NCBI RefSeq assembly: GCF_011764585.1
Contig: NZ_AP022853.1
Span: forward strand, 1 to 64,000
DNA length: 64,000 bases
Reading direction: 5' to 3'
DNA from: Sulfurimicrobium lacus
GTDB lineage: Bacteria; Pseudomonadota; Gammaproteobacteria; Burkholderiales; Sulfuricellaceae
Shown: positions 34,527 to 43,923 of the stretch, piece after piece
Position numbering within the stretch: position 1 is the stretch's first letter
How the letters are laid out: each line of letters begins with the position of its first letter
Notes under the pieces: generated by a model
Databases searched by the model: none
Seen by the model: only the letters and a program-made list of their open reading frames with translations
What the model was told of the DNA's origin: nothing
Translations under genes and position numbers: made by a program

Positions 34527-35783
34527 ATGGACGTCAAAGCATACATGCACAATCTTGGCCAGCAGGCGCGGGCGGCTTCGCGCGCCATGGCCAAGGCCGA
34601 CACCAACGCCAAGAACATGGCGCTGACCATGATGGCACGGGCAATCCAGCGCGACAGCGCCAAGCTGTTGGAAGCCAATGCCAAGGATCTGGCCGCGGCG
34701 AAAGCCGCCGGGCTGGACGCGGCCATGCTCGACCGGCTCGCCCTGACGGAAAAAGGCGTGGCGGGGATGGCCGAAGGCCTGCTGCAGATCGCAGCATTGC
34801 CCGACCCGGTGGGCGAAATCACCGGCCTGAATTACCGCCCTTCCGGCATCCAGGTGGGCAAGATGCGCGTGCCGCTGGGGGTGATCGGCATCATCTACGA
34901 AGCGCGCCCCAATGTGACGGCGGACGCCGCCGGCCTGTGCCTGAAATCCGGCAACGCCTCGATCCTGCGCGGCGGCTCGGAAGCAATCCATTCCAACCAG
35001 GCGATCGCCGCTTGCGTGCGCGAGGGGCTGGCCGCCGCCGGTTTGCCGGAAACGGCGGTGCAGGTGATCGAGACCACCGACCGCGCCGCGGTGGGAGAGC
35101 TCATCACCATGCGCGAATTCGTCGACGTGATCGTGCCACGCGGCGGCAAGGGACTGATCGAACGCCTCATCGCCGAGGCGCGCATCCCGGTGATCAAGCA
35201 CCTGCACGGCGTGTGCCACGTCTATATCGACGACAAGGCCGACCTCGCCAAGGCGGTGAAAATTGCCGACAACGCCAAGACCAGCCGCTACGGCACCTGC
35301 AATACCATGGAAACCCTGCTGGTGGCGCAGGGCGTGGCCGGCCAGGTGCTGCCGCCGCTGAGCAAGATCTACCTGGACAAGGGCGTGGAACTGCGCGGCT
35401 GCGCCGCTTCCCGTGCCATCGTGCCGGCCATGAAGGAAGCCACGGAGGAGGACTGGCATACCGAATACCTCGCGCCGATCCTCTCGGTGCGCGTGGTGGC
35501 CGACCTGGATGCGGCGATCGAGCATATCAACACCTACAGCTCCCAGCACACCGAGTCCATCGTCACGGAAGATTACACGCGCGCCCGGCGCTTCCTGCGC
35601 GAGGTGGACTCCAGCTCGGTCATGGTGAACGCTTCCACCCGCTTCGCCGATGGTTTCGAGTATGGGCTCGGCGCGGAGATCGGCATTTCCACCGACAAGA
35701 TTCACGCTCGCGGCCCGGTGGGGCTGGAAGGGCTGACGTCGCAGAAATTCATCGTGCTGGGTGACGGCCACGTCAGAGGTTAA
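34527..35783 (+). CDS. proA: Gamma-glutamyl phosphate reductase
   Basis: The NADPH-dependent second step of proline synthesis. It has 418 aa with an aldehyde dehydrogenase-type fold. Conserved stretches are [28 protein letters not shown] and the catalytic-cysteine region [16 protein letters not shown]. The ATG at 34527 has ggag about 8 bases upstream. proC, the third step, is about 7 kb away on the other strand. Confidence 0.96.
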   Translation: MDVKAYMHNLGQQARAASRAMAKADTNAKNMALTMMARAIQRDSAKLLEANAKDLAAAKAAGLDAAMLDRLALTEKGVAGMAEGLLQIAALPDPVGEITGLNYRPSGIQVGKMRVPLGVIGIIYEARPNVTADAAGLCLKSGNASILRGGSEAIHSNQAIAACVREGLAAAGLPETAVQVIETTDRAAVGELITMREFVDVIVPRGGKGLIERLIAEARIPVIKHLHGVCHVYIDDKADLAKAVKIADNAKTSRYGTCNTMETLLVAQGVAGQVLPPLSKIYLDKGVELRGCAASRAIVPAMKEATEEDWHTEYLAPILSVRVVADLDAAIEHINTYSSQHTESIVTEDYTRARRFLREVDSSSVMVNASTRFADGFEYGLGAEIGISTDKIHARGPVGLEGLTSQKFIVLGDGHVRG

Positions 35784-35787
35784 TCCG

Positions 35788-36432
35788 GTGCGGCCGGTCG
35801 GCATCCTCGGCGGCACCTTCGATCCGATCCACTTCGGCCATCTCCGGCTCGCGGAAGAACTGGCGCAGCAGCTCGATCTCGCCGAGGTGCGCTTCATCCC
35901 ATCCGGCCGACCCTGGCACCGCGATGCGCCCGGCGCGACGCCGGAGCAGCGCCTGGAGATGGTGCGGCTGGCCATTGCCGGCAACCCCCGCTTTCACCTG
36001 GATGGGCGCGAGGCCAGCAGCGGTGCGCCCGGTTACACGGTGGAAACGCTTGCCAAGCTGCGCCAGGAACTGGGCGCAGCCCAGCCGCTGTGCCTGCTGC
36101 TGGGCGCCGACGCTTTTCTCGGCCTGGCGACCTGGCATCACTGGCGCGAGCTGTTCAAACTGGCCCATATCGCGGTGGCACAGCGCCCCGGTTTTCCCCT
36201 GCAGGCGGCGCAGATGGGAGACGAGCTGAGGGCAGAAGCCGAAAGTCGCATGAGCAGCGATCCGCGTGATTTGCAGGCCACTCCTTGCGGCAAGGTGCTG
36301 GCCTGTCCGATCCCTCCGCTCGACATCTCGGCAACCAGCATCCGCTCTGCCGTCAAGGCCGGGAAAAGCCCGCGCTATTTGCTCCCCGACGCAGTTGTCG
36401 ATTATATTCAAACCCATCATTTGTACCGCTAA
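35788..36432 (+). CDS. nadD: Nicotinate-nucleotide adenylyltransferase
   Basis: Forms deamido-NAD from nicotinate mononucleotide and ATP. The GTG at 35788 gives 214 aa starting RPVGILGGTFDPIHFGHLRLAEE, with the nucleotidyltransferase GTFDPIHFGH motif. The ISATSIRSAV motif is near the C-terminus. An agagg lies about 9 bases before the chosen start, just after the proA stop; an alternative GTG at 35761 would overlap proA. It is followed by rsfS. Confidence 0.93.
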   Translation: MRPVGILGGTFDPIHFGHLRLAEELAQQLDLAEVRFIPSGRPWHRDAPGATPEQRLEMVRLAIAGNPRFHLDGREASSGAPGYTVETLAKLRQELGAAQPLCLLLGADAFLGLATWHHWRELFKLAHIAVAQRPGFPLQAAQMGDELRAEAESRMSSDPRDLQATPCGKVLACPIPPLDISATSIRSAVKAGKSPRYLLPDAVVDYIQTHHLYR

Positions 36433-36440
36433 GGAAAGCA

Positions 36441-36800
36441 ATGGAACTCGAAGCAATGAAGCAGGCCGTGGTGGCCGCCCTGGAAGACATCAAGGCAAAG
36501 GATATCGCGGTGCTGGATGTGAAGCACCTCACCAGCATGACCGATTGCATGATCATCGCCAGCGGCGACTCCAATCGCCAGACCCGGGCTTTGGCCAATA
36601 ATGTGATCGTCAAGCTCAAGGAACAAGGTGCCGAAATGATCGGCGTCGAGGGCGAGGACAGTGGGGAATGGGTGCTGGTGGATTTCGGCCAGGTAGTGGT
36701 GCATATCATGCAGCCCACCATTCGCGAATACTACAATCTCGAGCAGTTGTGGGGCGGCGTCGAAGCGTCGCGGCGTCACCATCAGCCGGCAGCGGGCTAG
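36441..36800 (+). CDS. rsfS: Ribosomal silencing factor RsfS
   Basis: A 119-aa protein that binds L14 of the large ribosomal subunit and blocks subunit joining under starvation. The family motif LDVKHLTSMTDCMIIASGDSN and the ending EYYNLEQLWGG are present. Its ATG has aagga 7 bases upstream and comes 8 bp after nadD. rlmH follows. Confidence 0.95.
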   Translation: MELEAMKQAVVAALEDIKAKDIAVLDVKHLTSMTDCMIIASGDSNRQTRALANNVIVKLKEQGAEMIGVEGEDSGEWVLVDFGQVVVHIMQPTIREYYNLEQLWGGVEASRRHHQPAAG

Positions 36801-36809
36801 TTCCTTGCG

Positions 36810-37280
36810 ATGAAGCTGTGGATTCTGGCGGTCGGCAACAAAATGCCGTCCTGGGTCGAAGAGGCGTTCGGCGAATACGCCAAGCGCATGCCGCGCGAAG
36901 CGCGCATCGAACTGGTGGAAATCAAGCCGGAAAAACGCGCCGGCGGCAAAACCGTCGAGCAGATGCAGGAGGCCGAGATGACGCGCATCCTGGCGGCGCT
37001 GCCTGCTGGGGCAAACCACGTCATGCTGGATGAGCGCGGCGGCGAAATGACCACCCTGGAACTGGCCGGCAGCATGAAGGCATGGCTGCAGGACGGGCGC
37101 GATGTGGCTTTCGTCATCGGCGGCGCGGACGGACTTCATCCCGCGCTACGCCAGCGTGCCGGGAAGCTCTGGTCCCTGTCGCGCCTCACCATGCCGCACG
37201 GCCTGGTACGGGTGCTGCTGGCGGAACAGCTTTACCGCGCCATGTCGGTGATCCAGAATCACCCTTACCACCGCGAATAA
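36810..37280 (+). CDS. rlmH: 23S rRNA pseudouridine1915 N3-methyltransferase
   Basis: A 156-aa SPOUT-class methyltransferase that modifies pseudouridine 1915 in helix 69 of 23S rRNA. Typical features are [36 protein letters not shown] and the C-terminal [20 protein letters not shown]. It follows rsfS in the usual order. Confidence 0.96.
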   Translation: MKLWILAVGNKMPSWVEEAFGEYAKRMPREARIELVEIKPEKRAGGKTVEQMQEAEMTRILAALPAGANHVMLDERGGEMTTLELAGSMKAWLQDGRDVAFVIGGADGLHPALRQRAGKLWSLSRLTMPHGLVRVLLAEQLYRAMSVIQNHPYHRE

Positions 37281-37295
37281 ATGAGCTCTTAAGTC

Positions 37296-37916
37296 ATGGC
37301 CAACAATCCTCACCAGACCATTTACCTGGCCTCCGCCAGCCCGCGGCGGCGCGAGTTGCTGAAGCAGATCGGGGTGCGCTTCGAAGTGTTGCTGCTGCGC
37401 AACCACCCCTCGCGCATGGATGTCGACGAGACGCCGCATGGCGACGAGAATCCGCGCGATTACGTGCTCCGTCTGGCGCGCGCCAAGGCGGAAGTGGGCA
37501 GCATGGCGTCGCGCGCCCGGCATTTGCCGGCTTATCCCGTGCTGGCTGCGGATACTAGCGTGATCCTGGACGGACAAATCATCGGCAAACCGGCCGACCG
37601 TGTTGACGCCGAGAGCCTGCTGGCCCGCCTGGCGGGACGCAGCCACGAAGTGCTTACGGCGGTGGCGATGTCTTTCGAGGAGCGGGTTGAAGTCGAGCTT
37701 TCCGTCTCCACTGTAGAGTTCATGCCAATCGACGCGCGCCGCATCAGGCAGTATGTCGCCAGCGGCGAGTCTCACGACAAGGCCGGCGCATACGCCATTC
37801 AGGGCCGTGCGGCGGCATTTGTTTCGCGTCTCGAAGGAAGCTATTCCGGCGTGATGGGGCTGCCGCTGTTCGAAACCACGCAACTATTGCAAAAATTCGG
37901 TATAGAAGTGCTATGA
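37296..37916 (+). CDS. Maf family nucleotide pyrophosphatase
   Basis: A 206-aa Maf protein that hydrolyses non-canonical or pyrimidine nucleoside triphosphates. The starting motif LASASPRRRELLKQIG and the ending GRAAAFVSRLEGSYSGVMGLPL mark the YhdE (dTTP/UTP) type. It overlaps rng by 4 bp, a gene pair conserved in Proteobacteria. Confidence 0.93.
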   Translation: MANNPHQTIYLASASPRRRELLKQIGVRFEVLLLRNHPSRMDVDETPHGDENPRDYVLRLARAKAEVGSMASRARHLPAYPVLAADTSVILDGQIIGKPADRVDAESLLARLAGRSHEVLTAVAMSFEERVEVELSVSTVEFMPIDARRIRQYVASGESHDKAGAYAIQGRAAAFVSRLEGSYSGVMGLPLFETTQLLQKFGIEVL

Positions 37917-39361
37917 GCGAAGAAATCCTGATCAACGTTACGCCGCAGGAAACCCGAGTGGCGGTGCTGCAGCAGGCCGTCGTGCAGGAGCTGCATGTCG
38001 AGCGGGCCAGCGCGCGCGGCCTGGTGGGCAACATATACCAGGGACGGGTGTGCCGCGTGTTGCCCGGCATGCAGTCCGCTTTTGTGGAAATCGGCCTGGA
38101 TCGGGCTGCATTTCTTCACGTTGCCGATATCTGGTGCGCCCCGGGCGAGGAGCCGCGGCCCATCGAGCGCCTGCTTTACGAAGGCCAGACCCTGATGGTG
38201 CAGGTCTTCAAGGACCCATTGGGGACCAAGGGGGCGCGTCTCTCGACCCAGATCGGCCTGGCGGGGCGTTTCCTGGTCTTTCTGCCGCAGGAAACCCATA
38301 TCGGCATTTCGCAGCGCATCGAGGATGAGGCCGAGCGCGAGATGCTGCGCGACAAGCTGCAGCAACTGCTGCCCGATGCCGAACACGGCGGCTTTATTAT
38401 TCGCACCATGGCGGAAACGGCGAGCGACAAGGAGCTGCTCGCCGACATCGAATATCTGCGCAAGTTGTGGAGCGACATTCAGGTCGCGGCCAAGGGCGCT
38501 GCGCCGAAAACCATGCTCTACCATGATCTGGACCTGCCGCTGCGCGTGCTGCGCGACTTCGTCACGGAAGAAACCGACCGCATCGTGGTTGATTCACGTG
38601 AAACATTTTCGCGCATGCAGTCTTTCGCCGGCGAATACACCAGCACCGTGGCGGAAAGGCTCTCGCATTATCAGGGCGAGCGCCCGCTGTTCGACCTGCG
38701 CGGGGTGGAGGACGAGATCGAAAAAGCGCTGGCGCGACGGGTGGATCTGAAATCCGGCGGCTATCTTATCCTCGACCAGACCGAGGCGCTGACCACGGTG
38801 GACGTGAACACCGGCGGTTTCGTCGGCGGGCGCAATTTCGACGACACCATTTTCAAGACCAATCTCGAAGCGGCGCAGACTATCGCGCGCCAGTTGAGGC
38901 TGCGCAACCTGGGCGGCATCATCATCGTCGACTTCATCGACATGGACAACGAAGAGCACCAGGCTGCCGTGCTGGCAGAATTCAAGAAAGCCCTGAGCAA
39001 GGACCGCGCGCGCATCACGATCAACGGGTTTTCGGCCCTGGGCCTGGTGGAAATGACGCGCAAGCGCAACCGCGAAAGCCTTGCCCATGTGCTGTGCGAA
39101 CCTTGCCCGATATGCCAGGGGCGCGGCGAGCTGAAAACGGCGCAGACGGTGTGCTACGAAATCCTGCGCGATTTGCTGCGCGAAGCGCGCCAGTTCGATG
39201 CGCGCGAATTCCGCATCCTGGCGTCGCAACAGGTCATCGACATGTTCCTCGACGAGGAGTCGCAGAGCATGGCCCAGCTGGGCGACTTCATCGGCAAGCC
39301 GATTTCACTCCAGGTGGAGAGTCAGTATTCGCAGGAACAGTACGACGTGATTCTGATGTAA
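37913..39361 (+). CDS. rng: Ribonuclease G
   Basis: An endoribonuclease for 16S rRNA 5' maturation and mRNA decay. It has 482 aa, the RNase G length. An S1 domain lies at about 37-110, the catalytic core contains DVNTGGFVGGRNFDDTIF and IIIVDFIDMDNEEHQ, and the zinc-link CPICQG is in CEPCPICQGRGELKT. It overlaps maf at its start and converges on the dynamin-like gene with 4 bp between stops. A parS-like site lies inside it. Confidence 0.96.
   Translation: MSEEILINVTPQETRVAVLQQAVVQELHVERASARGLVGNIYQGRVCRVLPGMQSAFVEIGLDRAAFLHVADIWCAPGEEPRPIERLLYEGQTLMVQVFKDPLGTKGARLSTQIGLAGRFLVFLPQETHIGISQRIEDEAEREMLRDKLQQLLPDAEHGGFIIRTMAETASDKELLADIEYLRKLWSDIQVAAKGAAPKTMLYHDLDLPLRVLRDFVTEETDRIVVDSRETFSRMQSFAGEYTSTVAERLSHYQGERPLFDLRGVEDEIEKALARRVDLKSGGYLILDQTEALTTVDVNTGGFVGGRNFDDTIFKTNLEAAQTIARQLRLRNLGGIIIVDFIDMDNEEHQAAVLAEFKKALSKDRARITINGFSALGLVEMTRKRNRESLAHVLCEPCPICQGRGELKTAQTVCYEILRDLLREARQFDAREFRILASQQVIDMFLDEESQSMAQLGDFIGKPISLQVESQYSQEQYDVILM
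38590..38605. promoter_or_regulatory. parS-like site inside rng
   Basis: The 16-mer tgattcacgtgaaaca differs from TGTTTCACGTGAAACA at position 3 only. It encodes DSRET, a peptide of the RNase G core, so the match could partly reflect the protein sequence. Confidence 0.5.
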
Positions 39362-39365
39362 GGCT

Positions 39366-41303
39366 TTACGCGGCAGCGCTGTTTTGCTGCGGCCGCGACT
39401 GTTCGTGGATTTTGCAACGGATATTGTCGATGGCCTCGTTCTGCTTCAGCAGCGCGGCCTGGCGTTGCACCAGATCCTTGATGCGTTCTTCCAGCGTGTC
39501 GATGTTGTCGTGAATCTGCTTCACAGTGGCGACACGCCGTTCGATCTGCGCCTTGTAGTCATGAATCTGTTTCATCAGCGGCGCCAGCGCGGCTCTTAAC
39601 CACGAATCGCATTCCCCGCGCGCCTGCTCGAACACGCCGTCGGCGGAAGCCACCAGTCCGGTGTAGAACTTGCGCACGAGAAAATGCTTCTCGGTCATGA
39701 TGTTGAGCGGGTCGTTGCAGAAGTCAGTGGTTTGCTGAGCCAGGTCGAGCAGCCCCTGGCGCGCGCGTTCCAGGCCCAGCGGCGGCGGCGAGAGCTGCTC
39801 GAAGCCGTGCTGCTCGTGGAAACGTTTGTAGGCCGCGTCCACCAGGCCCTTGATCTGCCCGGCATGGTGATGGATCTTGTCGAACTGCTGGGTGGCCTGG
39901 CCGAACAGCGATTGCATGCTGCGCAGCAGGCCGTTGGTGGTCCAGCTACCTTCGATGGCGCTGCGGCTCTTTCCCAGCATTTCCGCCAGCCTGTCGCTAT
40001 CCAGGCTGGCAATGAGCGCCCTGCCCTGCTGGGAGATCACGCCGCGGGTGATGTTGAAGCTTTTCACGGTCTGCTCGTAGAGCATCTTGTCCGCCTGCAC
40101 CTTGTCCAGCAGCTTCTTGATGACTTCGCGGTTCTTGCCGGTCAGCGCCGTCAATTCCTTGAGCTCACGGCGCACGGCGGCCAGTTCGCCGCGCACGCCC
40201 TGGTGCGACAGCTCCACCATGGCCCCGATGTCCTTTTTCACGGCGGCGCGCAGAATCTGCTGCTTGGCAGGGATGACATGGTTCGCCAGCATGCTTTCGA
40301 CCGCCTGGATGCCGCTCTTCTTCAATAACAGCTCATCGCCGCGCACTTTTGCCAGCAGCGCTTTCTGCGCGGAAACGGCGAGCACGTTGGTGAGTGGCAG
40401 TTCGAGCAAGCGCGCGGTATCTTCCAGCTGCTTGCTCACGCTGGCCTGAATCACTTCCCAGGGCTTGAGGTCGTCCCACAGGATATCCACCTTGTTGAGC
40501 ACGGCGAGTCGATGGGGGACGAATTTCTGGATGTACTTGTGCCAGATGTCCATGTCGGACTTGGTCACGCCGGTGTCCATGGCGAGCAGGAACAGCACCG
40601 CATGGGCGTTGGGGATCATGGAGAGGGTCAGTTCCGGCTCGGTGCCGAGGGCGTTCAGGCCCGGCGTATCGAGTATCACCAGGCCGCTCTGCAGCAGCGG
40701 GTGCGGGTAATTGATGAGGGCATGGCGCCAGGCGGGGATTTCCACCGAGCCATCGGGATGCACCATGTCCTTGAGGTCGGGGTCGCTATCGTCCCACAGC
40801 CCCAGGGCCTTGGCGTCGTTCATCGATACGTGCTTCTTTTGCGCCACGCTGTGCATGGCCTTCAGCATTTCGTTCTGGTCGTCCAGGTTGAGGCGGATTT
40901 TGCTCCATTCGACTGGCAGGCGCTTCAGCGCGGCGATGCTTTCCTCGCGGTAGCGCGTTTCGATGGGCAGCAAGCGGATGTAGGGCTCTTCGCTGGGGTC
41001 GCAAAAGATTTCCGTGGGACACATGGTGGTGCGACCGACGTCGGAAGGTAACAGGCGCTGCTTGAAATCGGAGAAAAACAGGGCATTGATCAACTCGGTC
41101 TTGCCGCGCGAAAATTCGGCCACAAAGGCCAGCACCAGGCGGTCCTTCTTCAGGCTTTCGACCACGTCGAAAATGCGCAGCGATTGCTGGGCATCCACTT
41201 CGCCCGCGCTGTCCAGCCACGACTGGTAGGCGCCGATCGCGGCCACGAGTTCGTCGCGCCACTGGCGATAATGTTCGACTTCGGACTGGAGCTGCACGCT
41301 CAT
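39366..41303 (-). CDS. Dynamin-family GTPase
   Basis: A 645-aa dynamin-like GTPase. The GTPase domain is at about 55-330, with the G1 motif AEFSRGKT (62-69; the first glycine of the usual GxxxxGKS is alanine), G3 DTPGLNA and G4 NKVD. A long helical region follows (about 340-640), with a coiled-coil C-terminal stretch. Bacterial dynamins remodel or protect membranes. Its start overlaps the DUF167 gene by 4 bp. The specific role is unknown, and no second dynamin gene is adjacent. Confidence 0.85.
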   Translation of the reverse strand: MSVQLQSEVEHYRQWRDELVAAIGAYQSWLDSAGEVDAQQSLRIFDVVESLKKDRLVLAFVAEFSRGKTELINALFFSDFKQRLLPSDVGRTTMCPTEIFCDPSEEPYIRLLPIETRYREESIAALKRLPVEWSKIRLNLDDQNEMLKAMHSVAQKKHVSMNDAKALGLWDDSDPDLKDMVHPDGSVEIPAWRHALINYPHPLLQSGLVILDTPGLNALGTEPELTLSMIPNAHAVLFLLAMDTGVTKSDMDIWHKYIQKFVPHRLAVLNKVDILWDDLKPWEVIQASVSKQLEDTARLLELPLTNVLAVSAQKALLAKVRGDELLLKKSGIQAVESMLANHVIPAKQQILRAAVKKDIGAMVELSHQGVRGELAAVRRELKELTALTGKNREVIKKLLDKVQADKMLYEQTVKSFNITRGVISQQGRALIASLDSDRLAEMLGKSRSAIEGSWTTNGLLRSMQSLFGQATQQFDKIHHHAGQIKGLVDAAYKRFHEQHGFEQLSPPPLGLERARQGLLDLAQQTTDFCNDPLNIMTEKHFLVRKFYTGLVASADGVFEQARGECDSWLRAALAPLMKQIHDYKAQIERRVATVKQIHDNIDTLEERIKDLVQRQAALLKQNEAIDNIRCKIHEQSRPQQNSAAA

Positions 41304-41608
41304 GCTTTCCCCGTTACCAGTAAATCTTCCGCGCTGCGGCTTGAGCCTTGAATTTCCACGACTTTCCGCCTTCCGCTCGTGCCCTGCCTAATTATCACTC
41401 GGCTTGCCGGCACGTCAAATGCTTTCTTGAGAAACTCCACCAGCCTGGCGTTGGCCTGGCCTTCCACCGGCGCGGCGCCGATCTTGATCTTCAGCGCGCC
41501 GTCGTGGATGCCGGCGACTTCGGTGCGTTTGGCGCCGGGCTGGACGTGTAGCGTCAGGATGATGCTCTCGCCGTCGCGGCGGTACCAGGTTTTCGCGTTG
41601 TCAGACAA
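41300..41608 (-). CDS. DUF167 (YggU) family protein
   Basis: A 102-aa DUF167/YggU protein; the conserved core LHVQPGAKRTEVAGIHDGAL and VEGQANARLVEFL is present. Its function is not known. It overlaps the yggT-type gene upstream by 8 bp and the dynamin gene downstream by 4 bp, which makes proC-yggT-yggU-dynamin one translationally coupled unit. Confidence 0.9.
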   Translation of the reverse strand: MSDNAKTWYRRDGESIILTLHVQPGAKRTEVAGIHDGALKIKIGAAPVEGQANARLVEFLKKAFDVPASRVIIRQGTSGRRKVVEIQGSSRSAEDLLVTGKA

Positions 41609-42170
41609 GCTGTACTGCGAGCTGTTCGAGCCAGGCGATGGGCAGCATCAGGATCAGCTGACAAATCAGGATCAGTACCAGGGGCGACAAGTCGACGTTG
41701 CCGATCGGCGGAATGATGCGCTGCAGCGGCCGCAGGAACGGCCATGCCAGGCCGCCGGCGAGGCTGTTGAACCAGTGGCGCGGCTGAACCCAGCTCAGCA
41801 CGGCCGAGATGATGACGGTCCAGATCAGCAGGTTGACGCTCAAGGACAGCAGCTTGACCGCGGCCAGAAAGGCCAGCCCGCCCAGCGCGACGGGAAACGC
41901 GGCGCTGTGGCCCAGCAGCCAGAAGGTCGTGGTGACCAGCAGGATTTCGCTTAGCCACGCCGCCAGCAGCGAAGCCATATCCCATCCCAGCAAACCGGGA
42001 ACGATGCGGCGCAGCGGCTTGACGGCGAAATCGGTGGCCGCCAGCAGGAACTGCCCGACCGGGTTGCGGAACGGTGCGCGCAACAGCTGCATGTAGAAGC
42101 GCAGGAGGAAAGCGCCCGCGACCAGAGACAGCAGGGTGTCGAGCAAGAATAGCAGGGCCTGGTTCAGCAT
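41601..42170 (-). CDS. YggT family integral membrane protein
   Basis: A 189-aa membrane protein with two YggT halves, each with paired hydrophobic helices (LLSLVAGAFLLRFYMQLL and the related VNLLIWTVIISAVLSW). The ATG at 42170 begins just 2 bp after the proC stop. Much longer upstream reading in this frame overlaps proC and is not real. YggT proteins are linked with cell division or osmotic response; the role here is unproven. Confidence 0.9.
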   Translation of the reverse strand: MLNQALLFLLDTLLSLVAGAFLLRFYMQLLRAPFRNPVGQFLLAATDFAVKPLRRIVPGLLGWDMASLLAAWLSEILLVTTTFWLLGHSAAFPVALGGLAFLAAVKLLSLSVNLLIWTVIISAVLSWVQPRHWFNSLAGGLAWPFLRPLQRIIPPIGNVDLSPLVLILICQLILMLPIAWLEQLAVQLV

Positions 42171-42172
42171 GT

Positions 42173-42985
42173 TTATTCCTTTCCGAGAGCGTCGCCCAGC
42201 TCGCGGGAGCGCACTGCTGCAGCATGTATGGCCTGGACGATGGACGCCTTGATGCCGGCGTCCTCCATGGTGCCCAGTGCCCGCTCCGTGGTGCCGCCCT
42301 TGGAAGTGACCCTGGCGCGCAGGGTGGCGGCGTCCTCGTCGCTCTGCGCGGCCAGCCTGGCGGCGCCGAGGAAGGTTTCCAGGGTGAGCGTGCGCGCCTG
42401 CTGGGGAGAAAAGCCGAGTTCCGTGGCGGCCGCCTGCATGGCTTCCATGAAATAGAACACATAGGCCGGGCCGCTGCCGGACACGGCGGTAACGGCGTCC
42501 ATCTGGCTTTCCTCTTCCAGCCACAGCGTGCTGCCGACGGCCTGCAGCACGGTTGCGGCCTGCTCGCGCTGTGCCGTGGTCACTTCGGGCAAGGCGTAAA
42601 GCCCGGTCATGCCGGAAGATACCATGGCAGGGGTGTTGGGCATGGTGCGCACCAGCTGGCGGTAGCCGCCCAGCCAGCGGCTGAGATCGTTCGCGCGTAC
42701 CCCGGCCGCGATGGAAATCACCAGTTGTTGCTGCAACAGGGGCGCCAGAGTCGCTGCCACGCCGTGCAGCTGCTGCGGCTTCACCGCCAGAACGATGACG
42801 TCGCTGGCGGCTGACGCGCTGCCCAGCTCGGCAAAGGTCTGCACTTGGTAACGGGCGTGCAGGCTTTGCAGATTTTCGGGCGAAATATCCACCACGCAAA
42901 TGCTCGCCCCCTTGAAGCCCTGTTTGATCAGGCCGCCGATCAGGGCCGAGGCCATGTTGCCGCCGCCGATGAAGGTAATGTTCAT
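42173..42985 (-). CDS. proC: Pyrroline-5-carboxylate reductase
   Basis: The last step of proline synthesis, NADPH-dependent. It has 270 aa. The N-terminal Rossmann motif is FIGGGNMASALIGGLI, and the C-terminal family signature is SGSGPAYVFYFMEAM. It sits in the conserved proC-yggT-yggU order. proA is about 7 kb away. Confidence 0.96.
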   Translation of the reverse strand: MNITFIGGGNMASALIGGLIKQGFKGASICVVDISPENLQSLHARYQVQTFAELGSASAASDVIVLAVKPQQLHGVAATLAPLLQQQLVISIAAGVRANDLSRWLGGYRQLVRTMPNTPAMVSSGMTGLYALPEVTTAQREQAATVLQAVGSTLWLEEESQMDAVTAVSGSGPAYVFYFMEAMQAAATELGFSPQQARTLTLETFLGAARLAAQSDEDAATLRARVTSKGGTTERALGTMEDAGIKASIVQAIHAAAVRSRELGDALGKE

Positions 42986-43116
42986 AGCTGTGGAGTCCGC
43001 TGCGTTAAGATGCCGGAATTATAAAGCGTTCCATGCTTTCCCATGAAAAACTTCCGGGGATGATGCGCTGGGCATGCGCTGCCTTATGCCCTTCTGTGAT
43101 AAATTTATTCGCCTAT

Positions 43117-43833
43117 ATGTCCGCGCCCGCACTTCACTTCAAGCAGCTCAGCAAAGCCTACGGCAAGAGTCCCGTTCTGCAGGGTGTCGACCTTGCGGTC
43201 CAGCCCGGCGAGTTTTTCGGCCTGGTCGGCGTTAATGGCGCGGGCAAAACCACCCTGCTCAAATGCCTGCTGGATTTCTCGGAGCCGGACAGTGGCAGCA
43301 TCGAGATTTTTGGCCGCAGCCACCGCCAGCATCAAGCGCGGGCAACGCTGGCCTTCGTGCCGGAACGCTTCACGCCGCCTTCCTACCTTACCGGCAAGGA
43401 TTTCCTGAATTACATGCTCAGGCTGCGCGGCCAGGCGTACGACCCGTCCCAAGTCGAGCGCATGCTGGACGCCCTGGATCTCGATCCGGCCGCGCTTGGC
43501 AAGCCAGTGCGCACTTACTCCAAGGGTATGACCCAGAAGCTCGGCCTGGCGGCGTGCTTTCTCAGCGAGCGCCCGCTCTCCCTGCTCGACGAGCCGATGA
43601 GCGGCCTCGACCCCAAAGCACGGGCGCTTCTCAAGCGTCAGTTACAGCGTCTCAAGGCGCAAGGCCATACGCTGTTCTTCAGCTCCCACACGCTGGCGGA
43701 CGTGGAAGAAATTTGCGACCGCATGGCGATCCTGCACCAGGGCGCGTTGAGATTTGTCGGCACCCCTGCCGACTGCTGCCGCCAATTCGCCGCGGCCAAC
43801 CTGGAGCAGGCGTTCATGAATTGCATCGCTTGA
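43117..43833 (+). CDS. ABC transporter ATP-binding protein
   Basis: A 238-aa ABC ATPase. Walker A is GVNGAGKTTLLK, the signature loop is SKGMT instead of LSGGQ, and the Walker B region is LLDEPMSGLDPKA, followed by the switch histidine in FFSSHTL. It resembles ATPases of ABC-2 exporters of the CcmA/NosF kind. The adjacent genes are proC (divergent) and a peptidase, so no permease partner is in view. The ATG at 43117 was chosen because the family homology begins there. Confidence 0.88.
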   Translation: MSAPALHFKQLSKAYGKSPVLQGVDLAVQPGEFFGLVGVNGAGKTTLLKCLLDFSEPDSGSIEIFGRSHRQHQARATLAFVPERFTPPSYLTGKDFLNYMLRLRGQAYDPSQVERMLDALDLDPAALGKPVRTYSKGMTQKLGLAACFLSERPLSLLDEPMSGLDPKARALLKRQLQRLKAQGHTLFFSSHTLADVEEICDRMAILHQGALRFVGTPADCCRQFAAANLEQAFMNCIA

Positions 43834-43923
43834 CTGACGAAAATCATATTTTCAGAAAACATTAAACTAATGTAATATCTTAACGTTATAATTGTTTATT
43901 AAAGCGCATATGAAGGATCAGTC

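Noticed and set aside
41601-42899. A 432-residue frame including proC antisense phase
   Set aside because: The first 243 codons overlap proC in another frame; only the last 189 residues match YggT, so the start was moved to 42170.
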